Source: Peltaster fructicola
Lineage: Eukaryota > Ascomycota > Dothideomycetes
Direction: 5' to 3'
Assembly: GCA_001592805.2 (NCBI GenBank)
Contig: CP051143.1
Span: 1,922,001-1,986,000 of the forward strand
Length of the DNA stretch: 64,000 nucleotides
How positions within the stretch are numbered: position 1 is the first letter of the stretch; the number at the start of each line of letters is the position of its first letter. The notes beneath the pieces are model-generated. The model made no database searches. It was given only the letters and a program-made list of their open reading frames with translations, and was not told where the DNA came from. Positions 22,995 through 35,200 of the stretch are shown piece after piece. The translations under genes and the position numbers were made by a program.

Positions 22995-24217
22995 ATGTCG
23001 CTACCCGCTTGGCTCAAGGCCTTGCCATCTGTACCATATCCACCAGCAAGAGAAGACGGATACTGGGCACCAATAACATCCACCATCGATTGGTGCGAAG
23101 AGGTATGCAACATGATCGCGCCGCAGTGAGTCTGGCTGATCGTGAGCAGAATTACTATGCTACTCACTACTCGGCTGAGATCGTCAACGCGATCACAAAC
23201 CTCACCTTCATGGCGCTCGCGGTCAAGGGCATCTACAGCTGCCTCAAGTATGGCCATGAGCGCGTTTTCCTCGTCGCCTACCTAGGATATCTGGCGACCG
23301 GGCTAGAAGCTTCGCCTTCCACTCGACGCTAACGTGTGAGTCGGACATGCGCTCGAGATCAAACAGGCTAATCATGATCAGATCCTATGCAGCTTGTCGA
23401 TGAGCTATCCATGATCTACACAACCTCAATCATGGTTTGGGCGACCTTCCAGCACAACCGACCGCAGCCATTCGGCATCCTCTTTGGAGTTTTCATGATC
23501 GGCCTTGCTCTGTTCATCACTCTATACTACCATTATCTTCAGGATCCGCTCTTCCACCAGAATGCATTTGCAATCCTCACAGCTACTGTACTCCTCCGAT
23601 CCATGTTCATCATGGAGGTAAACCTTCGACCATACTTCCGCAAGCAATGGAAGGGACGACAGGCAGATGAGAAGCTGTCTGTTCAAGAGAGGGAGAGGCG
23701 TGACGTGAGAGACAAGAAGCTGTTGATACAGATGTGGACACTGGTTGCAACTGGTCTGGCGATATTCCTTGGAGGCTTCGCCATATGGAATCTCGACAAT
23801 GCGTACTGTTCGAAAATACGAGTATGGCGACGTGAGATTGGTCTGCCCTGGGGTATTCTGCTCGAAGGGCATGGCTGGTGGCATCTGATGACAGGTTATG
23901 GATCGTGAGTAGTAGACAACGTCTCGAAGCCAGTTTACTAACCACCTACAGATATGCCTACATGTAAGCAATCGACGACGCTCGAGCAACATTCGATGTT
24001 GACTCAAGCCACACTCTAATGCTTTTGCTAACCATATTTTAGCTGCTGGGGTACACTCCTGCGCCACTGCCTGAACGGCAAAGCTGATCAGTACTATCTG
24101 TACTGGCCACACTGGTGGGTGCTGCCATCAATCAGAGCGACTTCAGACTTGCAGAACGGCCATGCCAATGGTCATGCGAATGGTCATGCGAATGGATCGT
24201 TGAAGAAGTCGAATTGA
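22995..24217 (+). CDS. YPC1: Alkaline ceramidase (YPC1/ACER family), frame break in exon 2
   Basis: Multi-pass ER/Golgi membrane enzyme that hydrolyses ceramide to sphingoid base and fatty acid. Five exons: 22995-23102, 23150-23335, 23382-23904, 23952-23963 and 24043-24217; introns are 47, 46, 47 and 79 nt. Exon 4 is a 12-nt microexon. N-terminal YWAPITSTIDWCEENYYAT, the FAFHSTL block, TYPMQLVDELSMIYTTS and GHGWWHLMTGYGSYAY are family signatures carrying the conserved metal-binding His/Ser/Asp residues. The C-terminus has a 12-bp tandem repeat giving HANG three times. Exon 2 is one base short near 23306, between YLGYLATGL and SFAFHSTL. Total exon length is 1004 nt, one short of 335 codons. 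With the frame as printed the protein would stop soon after residue 100. Confidence 0.88.
24161..24195 (+). repeat. 12-bp tandem repeat, about three copies, in ceramidase C-terminus
   Basis: Units of the form CATGCSAATGGT repeat in frame and encode His-Ala-Asn-Gly three times near the end of the ceramidase. Such coding minisatellites vary in copy number by replication slippage. Confidence 0.85.
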
Positions 24218-25973
24218 TCAGCAGTAGAGTCAACAACTGGACAAGCAGCCATGTCGAGCTGTTGACACCTTCTGTCATCACATTTGCTGCTGACATACGT
24301 CTAGTGAGCTGTATGACATAGCAATGTACAAGTCTGTTGCCGTACTATGGAGTCTCTCAATTTACGCTGGCTATCAAACGACATGATAATGCTCCGAGGA
24401 GATTGCTGTAGATCTCATGGAATGGATAGCGGGCTCTTCTTGCTACACTTGGCCCTGCCGCTGTGCTACAAGAGACGGACAAAGAGCGATAGCTGCGCGA
24501 CCACCGTCAGAGCCAGCTAATCTTATGTTGTGCAGTGGAGAGCGACATCTCGTTCCACCTTCGGACCGCCATGCTGACATATAGCTATCGTCGACGAGTT
24601 CTCAAGGTCGGCACCACGGAGTCAAGAACCCTAACTACCAAACTCTGACATGGTCCATCACAATTGCACTTGGAGCGGACGTCGGACGCAACAAACACCG
24701 TTTGTGCTAAATGGCACATCATACAGAAGCTTCACAAGCAAGCAGATCAAATTTCGACTTGCAGCATGTGCAAGAGCGCAGTTCATGCATGTGATGCATT
24801 GTGCTATGCACGCCCGTCAGACATCCCTGACGAATACAAGTCGTCGTATTCGATATGGTTAGTCTGATACCGGCTGAAGCTCGATCTGCCGGTTGCGTGT
24901 GCAGACATCGTCATGGAATGTACAGTACTTGGCCATGGGACTTCAGCATTGCACAGCTACTGGATGCGCGTTACTTCTTGTACGCCAGCCCAGAGATGTC
25001 AATTCGCTTGCGGACTCGCCTTCCTCTCTCGGGAATGTGCGCCGCTCGTCCGATCTCAAGCTGGGAAAGAGGTTGCAAGCAGCAATGACACACCACATGG
25101 ATCAGAGCAGCAGCATCGGTGTCGACCTGACACAGTTCGTGTCAGACAGACTCCCTGTCACGCGTGCTGACCAGCGCAACGGCGCATCAAGAGGTTATTC
25201 AGCGCAACCATCGCTAGGTGAAGCATTGCTGTTATATTGCCGAGGTAGAATGCCGTGAGCTCATTGGGTCGTAGCTGCCAAGAAGTAGGCATTGGCGGCG
25301 AAACGATATCCGATTCTGCTTAGGACTATAGCCGACCTCTTGAACCGATCACAAGCGGCTCGAGTGATCATACTTTCGCAACAGCTCCCTCGCTCCACAG
25401 CCAGAGGAACTACGAACTCCAGACTACGCGTTTGTGGGGCTTGGTGCGGTGGTCAGTCCTTCTTTTCTTCTGTGCCTGAAGCGGAAGGTTAGCAAGATGC
25501 TCGTCTGCTCCCTTGCCATGGACTCGGAGAGTGATAATAAACAATCTCGACAGCAACGACAGCCGGGGACAGCTCTTCGACGTCTCGATCCTCGCAGAGC
25601 GCCAGCTACAGCCGCTGTTGTCATGGCTGCTAAGCTCAGAACTGCTACATCATGCGGACTGCATGCAGAGGCGGCCGGATCGACGCCTCGTGTGTGCCAT
25701 CTAGTGGGGACTAGATCAAGGCGACCCTCGATTCGTTTAGGCACTGTCGTTTACGCTTTTGCACTTTCATGATCCTGGCTTCAGAAAGGTATAAGCCCTG
25801 TCATGGGACAAGATGGCATTTTAATCTGATTACTCTTTGACTGGACCTACATGCCCTACATACATCTCCTGTCTCCTAGACGTCAGTGTTACCAGCTGTT
25901 TCTCTCTCTCTTTGCCTGTCCATGGCAACTGTGTTCTGCTTTGATCGCTCTTCTCGCAATCTTGACTTCTGAG
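24218..25973. other. 1.75 kb spacer upstream of Zn2Cys6 regulator
   Basis: The longest gene-free stretch of the window. Several open frames of 60-120 codons exist on both strands, but none has family resemblance or a consistent intron model. It probably contains the ceramidase terminator and a long promoter and leader for the regulator. Confidence 0.45.
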
Positions 25974-28606
25974 ATGGATACTATCAACGAGCACACCAGC
26001 CCTTCGTCCGCTGGATCACCTCCCGGATCATCTGGCTCCCAGAGTGCTGTCAAGCGAACTGCTACTGAGGCAGGATTGAACAACGCCGGAGTACGACCTG
26101 CCAAGAGTGTCAAGCGAAGAGCATCGAAGGCATGTCAATGCTGCCGTGCTCGGAAGGTTCGATGCAATGTCGTCGAGCACGGTGCTCCATGCACCAACTG
26201 CAGGCTTGACGAGGTCGAATGTGTTGTTTCCGAGAGCAGGCGCAAGAAGTGAGCTCATGAATAAGGACCACTGGTACATCACTGACTTCAACAAGGAAGT
26301 GGACGAACACAGAGACCACAAATGCAGCTCAGAGCAACGACAACGCACCCACGAAAGTCCTCCCAACATCTGCACAACCTCCATATACCTCGGAAAAGCG
26401 CAGCACCGAGCATGTCCCACACACACTGTGTAGGTAGATCTCATAGACGAAGTTTCAGTACTGACTAGAAGCAGACCAAGGTCTTGAAAAGGACTCGAAC
26501 ACGATCACACCACAAGCGCTCTACAATCAGCAACTCATGCTCAACCTTCAGAAGCTCGGACTTCGCAATGGACTCGCAGACATGATGCCAACGGCGCCGA
26601 GCCTACTCACACCAGCCATACCTCCGCCAAGCCTACCACAATACATCAAGCCACTGCCTGCTAGGCTCGGTCAGGACGACGTGGTATATTTGCAAAAGAA
26701 GGGAGCATTGGCGATCCCTGATATTCAGCTGCGTAATGAACTCCTGAGAAACTATGCTGAGTTCGTGCATCCATACATGCCACTCTTTGACTTGCACGAA
26801 TTGCTGGCGACCATCGACGCGAACGACGGCACACATCCTATGAGCTTGTTGCTCTTCCAAGCGATGATGTTTGCAGGCATTGCCACGATTGAGATGTCGT
26901 TCCTGAAGGCAGCAGGATACGGCTCAAGAAGAGAGGCGCGACGGGACTTCTTCCTGAAGACGAGACTACTATACGACTTTGACATCGAGATGGACCGCAT
27001 TTCGTTGATTCAGTCGCTTCTGCTGATGAGCTACTGGTATGAGACACCAGACGACCAGAAAGACAGCCACCACTGGATGGGCATCGCTGTGGCACTGTCA
27101 CACACCATAGGTCTGCACAGGAATCACGGAAAGTCATCAACTATGGATGCCGCACGACAAAAGATCTGGAAACGTATCTGGTGGTGTACATACATGCGCG
27201 ATCGGTTAATCGCACTCGGCATGCGTCGTCCCACTAAGATCAAGAACGGTGACTTCGACGTCAATATGCTCACAATTGACGACTTCGAAATCAAGGAGCT
27301 TCCCGCGAGCATCACTTGCATTTCCGCCGACTGTAAGGTGATGCGCGTGCCTGAGAAGCAGCGACAGCTTGCGATCATGTGCATTGAGAAGGCCAAGCTG
27401 TGTGTTTGCATCAGCAATGTGCTTTCAGTGCAGTACTCAGTGCTGCACAACAACCACGGCGTTATGAGCGAGGAGGGCACCACCAAGACCACCATGATGC
27501 TTGTCGCCAAGAAGCTTGAACCACGAGAGGATGAAGTCACAACCTGCGATCGTGAGCTACAAGCATGGATGGACAATCTGCCAAAGGAGGCCAAATACAC
27601 CACCCCAACATGGCTCGACGTCGATTCTGGTAATGAGAGCATCGTGCTGAACTGCTCCCTGCTGCATATGATCTTCTATGCTACTTTGTCAGCACTTCAC
27701 CGACCTCAAGTCCTGCCGTCCGGTGCTACACCACCTCGCAGCATGCCAACAGAATTCATGGAGGTATCCCGCAAGGCTGTCCGTACTGCTGCTGGTGAGA
27801 TCACGACAATCGCAACGACACTGTTCAACCTCGATTTGGTTCGTCTTTTGCCGACGCCAGGAATCACTGTTCTTCTACCTGCCATCATCATTCATCTGCT
27901 CGACATCAAGTCTACCGACGAGCTCATCCGTCGAGCCAGTCTTCAAGGTTTCTGTCAGTGCATGCAAATTCTGGGCAAGCTGCGGGATATCTACGCAGCA
28001 GCAGACTATTCGACAGCTTTCCTGGAGGCAGCGATTCGCAAGTCAGAGATTACCTTGCCACAGCGAACGAACGAAGTCAAGGAGCCTCGTAACGTTATTA
28101 CAAGCGCACAGGGACTGATTGATGCAAGCCGAAGACTCAATATCTCTGTCCCGGGTCCAATACAGAACGCAGTCGATCAAGGTATTGACATTGGTCATTT
28201 GACACCTCCACCTGAGGATACAGCTGCTCGTGCGGCATTGCTCAATGGCAATGCGTTGACAGACGACGACATTGCTCGCAAGCTGAACAACTACCTTGCC
28301 TCAACACCACCACATTCTGACCATCACATGTCTGAGCACAGCATGGACGATTTGAGTGGCATTACGCCAGACGCACTTGATCTCAGCAAGGGTGCAGTCT
28401 TCCTCGACGGCGCCATTGCAATTCCTGGGAACGACTTCGCCATTCCAGAGCCTGACTTCGAGGGCTTCATCAATCTCGATGCTGCAGGAGAGATCTTCTC
28501 ACTCGAGGACGGAGCTTTCGCCGCAATGCAAGGCGAGAGCAGTGGCTTCACTATGGACGTCGACTGGATGCGTGGCATTCAGGGCAGCGAGGTGACAGCT
28601 GAATAG
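25974..28606 (+). CDS. Zn2Cys6 fungal-specific transcription factor (FarA/CTF1-like)
   Basis: Nuclear DNA-binding regulator. Exons 25974-26248, 26296-26429 and 26475-28606 (introns 47 and 45 nt) give 846 residues; the ATG at 25974 starts MDTINEHTSP. The zinc cluster near residues 50-82 fits CX2CX6CX8CX2CX6C (KACQCCRARKVRCN then APCTNCRLDEVEC) and is preceded by basic residues. The cluster type and the middle-homology region (SLLLMSYWYETPDDQKDSHH, IWWCTYMRDRLIALGMRRP) most resemble cutinase/fatty-acid regulators CTF1 and FarA; the target pathway is inferred from that likeness only. The first intron ends in an unusual AAG. The C-terminal 150 residues are acidic, consistent with an activation domain. 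Confidence 0.88.
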
Positions 28607-28695
28607 CTTATGAGTCTATGATATCTGGATAGCAAGATGCTGAATGTATACTATGCACGAGACTACCTCGCTATGCTAATGAAATACTATATTCG

Positions 28696-31154
28696 TTATG
28701 CCAGCTCTTCGTATGCGTCGTCATTCCATCCCATAAGGTCGTCAAGCGAGGTCTCGAAAGCCGGTGTAGTGATTACAACGTTCGGGTTCTTATCGAACAG
28801 CGCAGGGACACTTTTCAGTCCAGCAAGATCGATTTTGCTCTTCGAGTTGGCGAGCGGCGTCTCGGCGAGTGAGAAACCCGCGCGCGGTCGTGATGGAGTG
28901 CAATCTATTCGGCTCGATCGCTGTACAGCAGGTGATTCGACTGGAGCTAAGGTCTGCGCTGCGTACCGATGGGACGAGGGTGACGCGAAGTTATAGTCAA
29001 CCACACGTGGGCGATGTCCAGTCTGGGGTACCACCGAGACATTGGTGAGCCCTGGAGGTGCGAGATATGCCGAAGCCGCTTCTGCAGCGCCCATTGATTC
29101 GTATGAGGTCGAGGCTTTCGTGGCGTTGCAGCCACGACCCGAGCTGCGTTGGGTGAGGCTGCAATATGTACACTTGAGCTAGAATGTGTCCTCTTAAGGC
29201 CTGGTATGGTCTTAGCGAATTTGGCATCGACTTCCGCAGCGTTCTCCTTGAGGGCCAGGGCACGATCTGGTCGTCTGATGCTGGCAACCGCTTCTCTGAC
29301 TCTGGCTTCTTGCTCAGCCTTCTTGCGAAGCTTTCCCTCTGTAGCTGCAGTTACAGCTGTCAGATCGACTTCACGCCGAGACAATGAAGCCAAAGAGTTC
29401 AAGCGCTGTCGCTGGGAATTCGATCGAGCCAGTGGAATGGAATGTAGCGACGAGCTGACGGACGATTCTCTCTTGATGCGAACGCCGTCTTGTAGTTGTG
29501 AGTCAGTTGCAGATCGGCTCAGGGTCGGTGGCATCCTCCCTGTCTGCATGTTGGAGTCTGTTGCCACGCGATGGAGGGAACGTCGCGACTTCTTCTCTGT
29601 AGGTGGACGTCTTTGTGCAGGCTCACCAGGCCGTCCAGCAATCGCACGTTTCGATGGTGTCGGCGCAGACGGTCCGCCGAGTTTCTTGTTGACCAAAGCA
29701 GCTAGTTTGGGCAGTCGTGGCATATAGAAAGGCAGGACGACCTCGATGCAGAAGCTTCGCAATTCGTCGTGAGTTTCAAGCTCCGGAACAGCACCATCTC
29801 TCTCCTTCTGGGGCGATTTGAAATCGAGTGAGTGCCAGATTGTCAGACGGTCTAGTAGATTCTCAAGGTGTGTCTGCAAATCCAACGGCCGTCTGCTTCG
29901 TTTCTTATCATTGTGCGTGTTCCCTTGAGATTCATTAAGGCTAGCTTGCATCTGTCCTGTTGCTGTCACAGGAGTATCGACCTGGACGCCGGTTTCAAGC
30001 GCCATAGTCTCCAAGAGGATGATGATTTGGAGGAAGGTCTCACGATTGCGAAGGTATTGCAACTTGTGGTGGATGTGCGATACCAGTGATACGGGTAAGG
30101 TCTCCTCGGGACTGTTCTGATTGGTATTTTGCCACCACTGCTCGACATGATGTTTTTCGTCGCTTAAGAACCCAGCACGATCTCGCTTGGGCTTCCATTT
30201 CGTCTTGCTCGGTGGCTTGACCTGTTCTCCTTCTGCCTCAGGGCGCTCTGTCAGCTCTTTGACAATGGTTGGAAGACCGTCCTTCGTTCGTTTGTCCGAC
30301 ATGGAAACGCTCAATAGCATCTCTCGGAGAAATGTGATCAGTCCAGACGAATGTGAAGCAGAGTCTGGTGCATCGTTGATGGCATTGCGTGCTCGTGAGA
30401 GTGGTCCTTTGACAAAATAAGCGATCGAAGTCCTTGATAAGTAGAGTGCCTCGAGATAGTGTTTGCACAGATCTTGGAGCACATCCTGCAAAGAAAGAGT
30501 CGGAGTACCAGCTTCGAATCGTGGCTCATCGATAGCTTGTTGTTCAGTCGTAGGGCAGACTATGACTGACGGCTGTGGTGCAGGCAACTTAGGAAGTTCT
30601 ATCGTCTCGATCGCTGGACTTGAGCTATGCAGCGGCGGCGGTGTCAGAAGGTGCTGTCGCTTGGAGGGCAGGCCAACAGCTGCAGCAGAAGCAGTCTGTA
30701 TGACCGTACTCTCGTAGGTCACAATCTCGTACCTCGCCGTACTTCGCATCTCGAGCACACGACGGTCTATCGCTGACATCAGCCGACACAACGCATAGCT
30801 TTGGTATCCGGCTCTCTCGATGGCCCAGTAGCGCTTAGACACCCTGTCTCTCGCAACAAGCACATTGACAGCCTCTTTCTCCGTGCCCTCAAGTAGAACC
30901 ACAGTGCCTACGAGCATCTGTACGCCGTCTCCAGCAGGGTCCAGCCATACAAGTGGCAGCTGAGCTCGTGGCAGAAGGCATACTGGCGCAAACGTTTTGG
31001 AATCAGAAGACGTCGTCGAACCAGTCGACTTCAGTGAGATGGTGTCAACAGCTATGCGCGAAGATCTTGTCTCTTTCTCGTCTCGTTTCCTCTTCAGCTG
31101 TGGGTTTGTAGTGAGGTCGCTTGGTGGTTGTGGGAGAGCATGGTCGAGTGACAT
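28696..31154 (-). CDS. SLD3: DNA replication initiation regulator SLD3, frame break near 29115
   Basis: Binds Cdc45 and Dpb11 after CDK phosphorylation to fire replication origins. One exon starting at the ATG at 31154 (the frame before it begins with TTG), reading as about 819 residues once one missing base is allowed for. The Sld3 core includes LCKHYLEALYLSRTSIAYF, KGPLSRARNAI and WLDPAGDGVQMLVGTVV near the N-terminus. Numerous Ser/Thr-Pro and RxxS sites in the C-terminal third fit CDK control. The first frame runs to RVVAATPRK; the coding text then continues one base out of phase as ASTSYESMGAAEAASAY and ends DDAYEELA at 28696. The span is 2459 nt, one short of 820 codons. Confidence 0.85.
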
Positions 31155-31798
31155 GCTCAAGTGACATCGAATATATGAATATTGACAAGTCGTGTTACTG
31201 ACATGTCGAGATCAAGGAAGTAATATGTGCAGAAGCGAGGAGAGCATAATATTGAGTCGCACTGATATCATTGATCATCGATCAACGCGCAGCGCGTCGA
31301 GAGTGAGGATGAGATCGACGCTAGTCCCAGATTAGGTTCAGCATGTATATGAGCTACCATTGGAGCACGAGCGTGGGACATCCATTGCTGTCCCTACGCG
31401 TCTACTTGGAGCAAGTCACAAAGCACTGTTCTGTCAATAGGTATACAGCGATCAGCCCTTCACTAGATTGTTGTCTCTCAGCATCTTTGGCTGAGCAACA
31501 GCACCACTATTGACGTTGGGATCCCTGCTGGCATGACATTGAAATCACGACGCTTGGCTAGGGCGTCTGCAGATCTGTTGTGAGCTGTGCATGGAGGTTG
31601 AGATGAACGGCAGATCAGCACAATGTCTCGAGCGTTCGGATTTGTGCGATCTGTGTTGACATCTCGCCAATGTGAGATGTAAGCTCTGTGCTCAGTCATC
31701 TTAGACACTCTTGGCCTTAAGCGTCTTGACAATAGGTATGCCACACATTGATGCTGTTCGTGTTCATGATCGTAATAGACACTGATATGCTTGACCTC
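31155..31798. other. Spacer between SLD3 and SPC3
   Basis: About 640 bp with SLD3's promoter side and SPC3's 3' flank; both genes are on the minus strand. Nothing else recognised. Confidence 0.4.
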
Positions 31799-32642
31799 CT
31801 ATGACGGCTTGCCTCTCCGGGCCTCCGCGCCACGCTCGGTTTTGAGGTCTTCTTTCTTCGTGTCAGCGGTCTTCAGAGCTGGAAAGTCAAAAGCCTTGCT
31901 CTGTCCTCCTTGCAGACCTTGCCATCTGCCTATTGTCTGGCGGTTGGTCCAGACCATTGCGCCAACCCACGGCTGGATGTTCCAGTGCAGAGTCAAGGTA
32001 GCATTTTGTCTCTCAGCTATCTTGCCGCTGATGTCTGTGATTTGGTATTTGGGCTTCTGGCCAAACAATCTGAGAATGCCTGGTTGTGTTCCAGCAGGCC
32101 ATGCCAGTCCCTTCTTCTGCTTGCTAGTTCTGCTCTTCACTTTCATCATAGACTTTCCTTCAGGATGTACGTATGTGTTTGCATGGAAGGGTGCATTGCT
32201 TGCTGGGATAACAGCATCCCAGATGACGATCTCAGATGGCGGGATCGTGTCGGGCGAGCTTGACGGATACGAGGCTGTCACGTAGGCAAATATCTGCTTT
32301 GTGTTCCAGTGGAATAGGGACGATAGATCTGTAATGTCTTCCTTAGCGATCGGTCGGTGTGTGCTTGACTTGTCATACCAGCATCCAAGTCGAACCGAAC
32401 GTGAGCGTACTCCTCTCTTTTCTTGCTGTAGTAGTGAGGCCGTCCTGTGACACTGATTGCATTAGCTGATCTACACGCATAGCTTTGCGGCTTTCATACA
32501 CTTGTACATTCTTCAGTTGTAGCGCAGCTTTTGGTGTTTGTGGTTGGACGAGTACACTGAGTGCAACTGCTATTGCGACTGCCACAGCTACCGAAGAGAA
32601 GTAGCTGAAGACGTTTTGTGCACGCTGTGATAAGGAGTGCAT
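31799..32642 (-). CDS. SPC3: Signal peptidase complex subunit 3
   Basis: ER membrane subunit of the signal peptidase complex, required for cleavage of secretory signal peptides. Three exons (32642-32500, 32452-32379, 32328-31799) with introns of 47 and 50 nt give 248 residues. The N-terminal MHSLSQRAQNVFSYF and the membrane segment at about 12-34 are typical, followed by NVQVVTGRPHYYSKKREEYA assembled across intron 1. DLSSLFHWNTKQIFAYVTA, the EIVIWDAVI strand and TLHWNIQPWVGAM complete the lumenal domain. A charged Lys/Glu-rich tail of about 30 residues makes it longer than yeast Spc3 (184). Confidence 0.95.
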
Positions 32643-33136
32643 GTCGTGCTAGGAACAGCTTACTAGCTGTGTAGTGTGTTTCAGTATAGCATTTGTTGAT
32701 GTTATAGTAGAAGTGAGGTGTCAAGTTGAGCTTGGAGTCTAAAACGCTGTTCGAGCAACGGGGCGCCCAGTGAATGATCATGAGTTCGCAACACAACCGG
32801 CATTTGCATCATTATACTAGGAACTGTCAAGTAGCGATCAATGCAACAGCATATCATCTGGAACATTGCTGTTCTCCTAATGCATTAGCCTCCTCCGAAC
32901 CGCTATTTACGCCATCTCCTGCTCCAACGTGTCCTACGGTGCTCCAGCTGTAGAACACGCCATGCTCCGTTGGTCCTGAATTGCTTCATATGCAGACGTA
33001 GCATTGCTTACGTCCACGTGTGACTGGATCGCGGACGAGCCTGATTGAGTGAGGTGTCATGTCGGGCCTTCGATCTGTATCATCACGCAATGCCCTTAAC
33101 ATTCATCGATGTGTAGTGCCCGGATATCTGAGCAAC
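32643..33136. other. Spacer between SPC3 and PPN1
   Basis: About 490 bp holding the SPC3 promoter and PPN1 terminator. No gene supported. Confidence 0.4.
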
Positions 33137-35200
33137 TCATTGTCCAAACTCCTCTCGGATCTCCTCTGGATTCATAGTCTCGACGAATGCTCGTCGTATG
33201 AATGTATACCAAGGTAGGTTCTTCTTGGGATGCTTATCCTTTCTGTGTTTCTTGCCATGCTTCTTCTTTTTCTTCTTATCGATATCGATATCGTCAACCA
33301 TACTGTCGGCTTGGTCAATGACATCTTCATTCTCTGGGATGAACTCTCCGATGCGCTGAGCTAGATCGACTAGACTTGGCACGGTCAGGTCTTTCAAGTG
33401 GTAGACCTCATCATCTTTAGTGTCATAGTACTGATCGAACTTGAATGTTTTCGGATTCGGCTTATGGTCTTTGTCGTGAGGCTTTTTACCCTTGTGTTTA
33501 CCCTCATGCCACTTCTCAACATCCAGAGTGTCGTTGACAGCTTCGTTAGTGAAGTCGTTATTGATGTGTGTCAGGTTGGCCATGTATTGTGTATAGCGCA
33601 ACAGCGAGAATGTCTGTGGTGAATATGCAGGTCCTGGTGGCGCGGATTTTGAAGGACCTTCTGGCACCTTGAACTTGTACTTTCTCTTCTTCTTCCTCTT
33701 CGAGATGTCAAACTCGGTGTCTTCGAAGTCATCGATGGACTCAAGTGAATAGTCGAAGGCAGTGTCCAGACCTGCTGAATCAAGTCCACTTGTGTTGTAC
33801 TCAAACACTCTCAGTGTAGGGAAGAGGTTCGGCACAATACTGGCACTGACGAAGGATGCGGCAAATCGTTCTGCATATTTGCCTCCCATCTTTTCGAAGT
33901 ACTTTCTCTGCTTGCGCTCTTGTTTCTTGTGGTCGTTTCTTGGCAGCGCAAGTAGCTTGTAGCGAAGTCTTGCAATAATTCCATCGCTAGTTGACTCGTC
34001 CTGAGCATCCTGGCCAAGCCGCACGCCTCTGGGAGCACTTGGCAACTCGGACCACTGATCACGAAGTTGCAGGAAGTAGTCGTTCGAGACTTTGGTCTCA
34101 AATTCGTCCTTTGCAGATGTCATCGAAGGCATCGCACCGTCCTCGGTATTCTTCTCTATGTCTTCGAAATCCTGAAGCACAAAGTGATCGTAATTGAAGT
34201 GGCCATACATGCTGCTGACCACGATGTCTCGGTACTGACGCATCCAGAGAGCGTACTTCTGCCAGCATGTCTCGTCGAAAAGAGACTTAGCATCCTGCCT
34301 TACCGGTGGCACATGGCCGATGATGATGGCCTTCATCCCGCGCTCACGCAGGAATTGAAGCTGAATCCTCAGCCATTCCATCTGTCGGAAGCCTGGCTCA
34401 CCATGAGCTGCACAGCCATCGACCGCTGCATTGTTGGTGAAGAAGTACATTGTGTTCAGACTGAAGACAGCCAGCTTTCTGGGTATCACTTCAACAGAGA
34501 ACCAGCCTCCCTGCTCGAACTGATGCTTCTGCTCCTCAGGAATGAATTGCCGCCAAATCTTAGTATACGCTCGTGTCCAAGCATTAGGTCCTCTGACCAT
34601 GATGTTGTGTGGCATGATGTCGTTGTTGCCGAATGTCGGCACCACAGGTACGACGAAGTCGTTGTTAGGATCATCGTCGTCGCTGTCTTTGCCATGTTTG
34701 CCGAAGGCTTCGTACATCTTCTGCACCATGAACTCGTTCAGTTGCAGGACTTCCTTCTGCGTTCGAGCGTTGTCTTCGTCAGAGTCGTGTCGGGCTGAGT
34801 CGCCGGTCCAAAGGACAAAATCGATCTTATCTCGGAAGTGTTCTGAGACCCATTTCATAGTTTGGTTAACGAGACTGATGGGACTGTCGCACTCGCTTGT
34901 CTCAGCACCATAGATGCCAGCAGGACCTTGCCCTCTGTGACAGGCTGAGTCCTTGGCTGTAGATGAGTAGACTTTGTAGAATGAATCCGGATGAAAGTCT
35001 GGCTGCTGTCAGTGTAGGTCGTAGTCATATCAACGTCACCGACCTGTGATGTGAAGAAACCTGCCATGCAGTGGTCGCCTAGATGCTGCATTGTTTGATT
35101 TCTGTGCTTGTGCTTCATCTGAGAGTACGACCTGCTGCAAAGGTGAAGCATTGGCACTACCAAGCAGCAGCAAGCTCCAACACAGCGATGATGGCAGCAT
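33137..35200 (-). CDS. PPN1: Vacuolar endopolyphosphatase
   Basis: Metallophosphoesterase that cuts long-chain polyphosphate inside the vacuole. Two exons (35200-35044 and 34998-33137) with a 45-nt intron give 672 residues, the usual size. The N-terminus (SLCWSLLLLGSANAS) is a signal anchor. Metal-ligand blocks include FLHITDFHPD at the exon junction, VLWTGDSARHD, PTFGNNDIMPHN, IIIGHVPP and YGHFNYDHF. The C-terminal third is Lys-rich (KKKKKKHGKKHRKDKHPKK) and contains NLPWYTFIRRAFVET, conserved in fungal Ppn1. The intron begins GTCGGT, a weak donor, but restores the motif and has a CTGAC branch site. Confidence 0.94.

Noticed and set aside
24640-25780. Several open frames of 60-120 codons on both strands upstream of the Zn2Cys6 gene
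   Set aside because: They overlap one another, lack homology I can recognise and give no consistent intron model.
29033-29092. Alternative reading of the SLD3 C-terminus ending at 28947
   Set aside because: The alternative frame to 28696 is longer, richer in Ser/Thr-Pro sites and ends in an acidic tail typical of the gene's composition.
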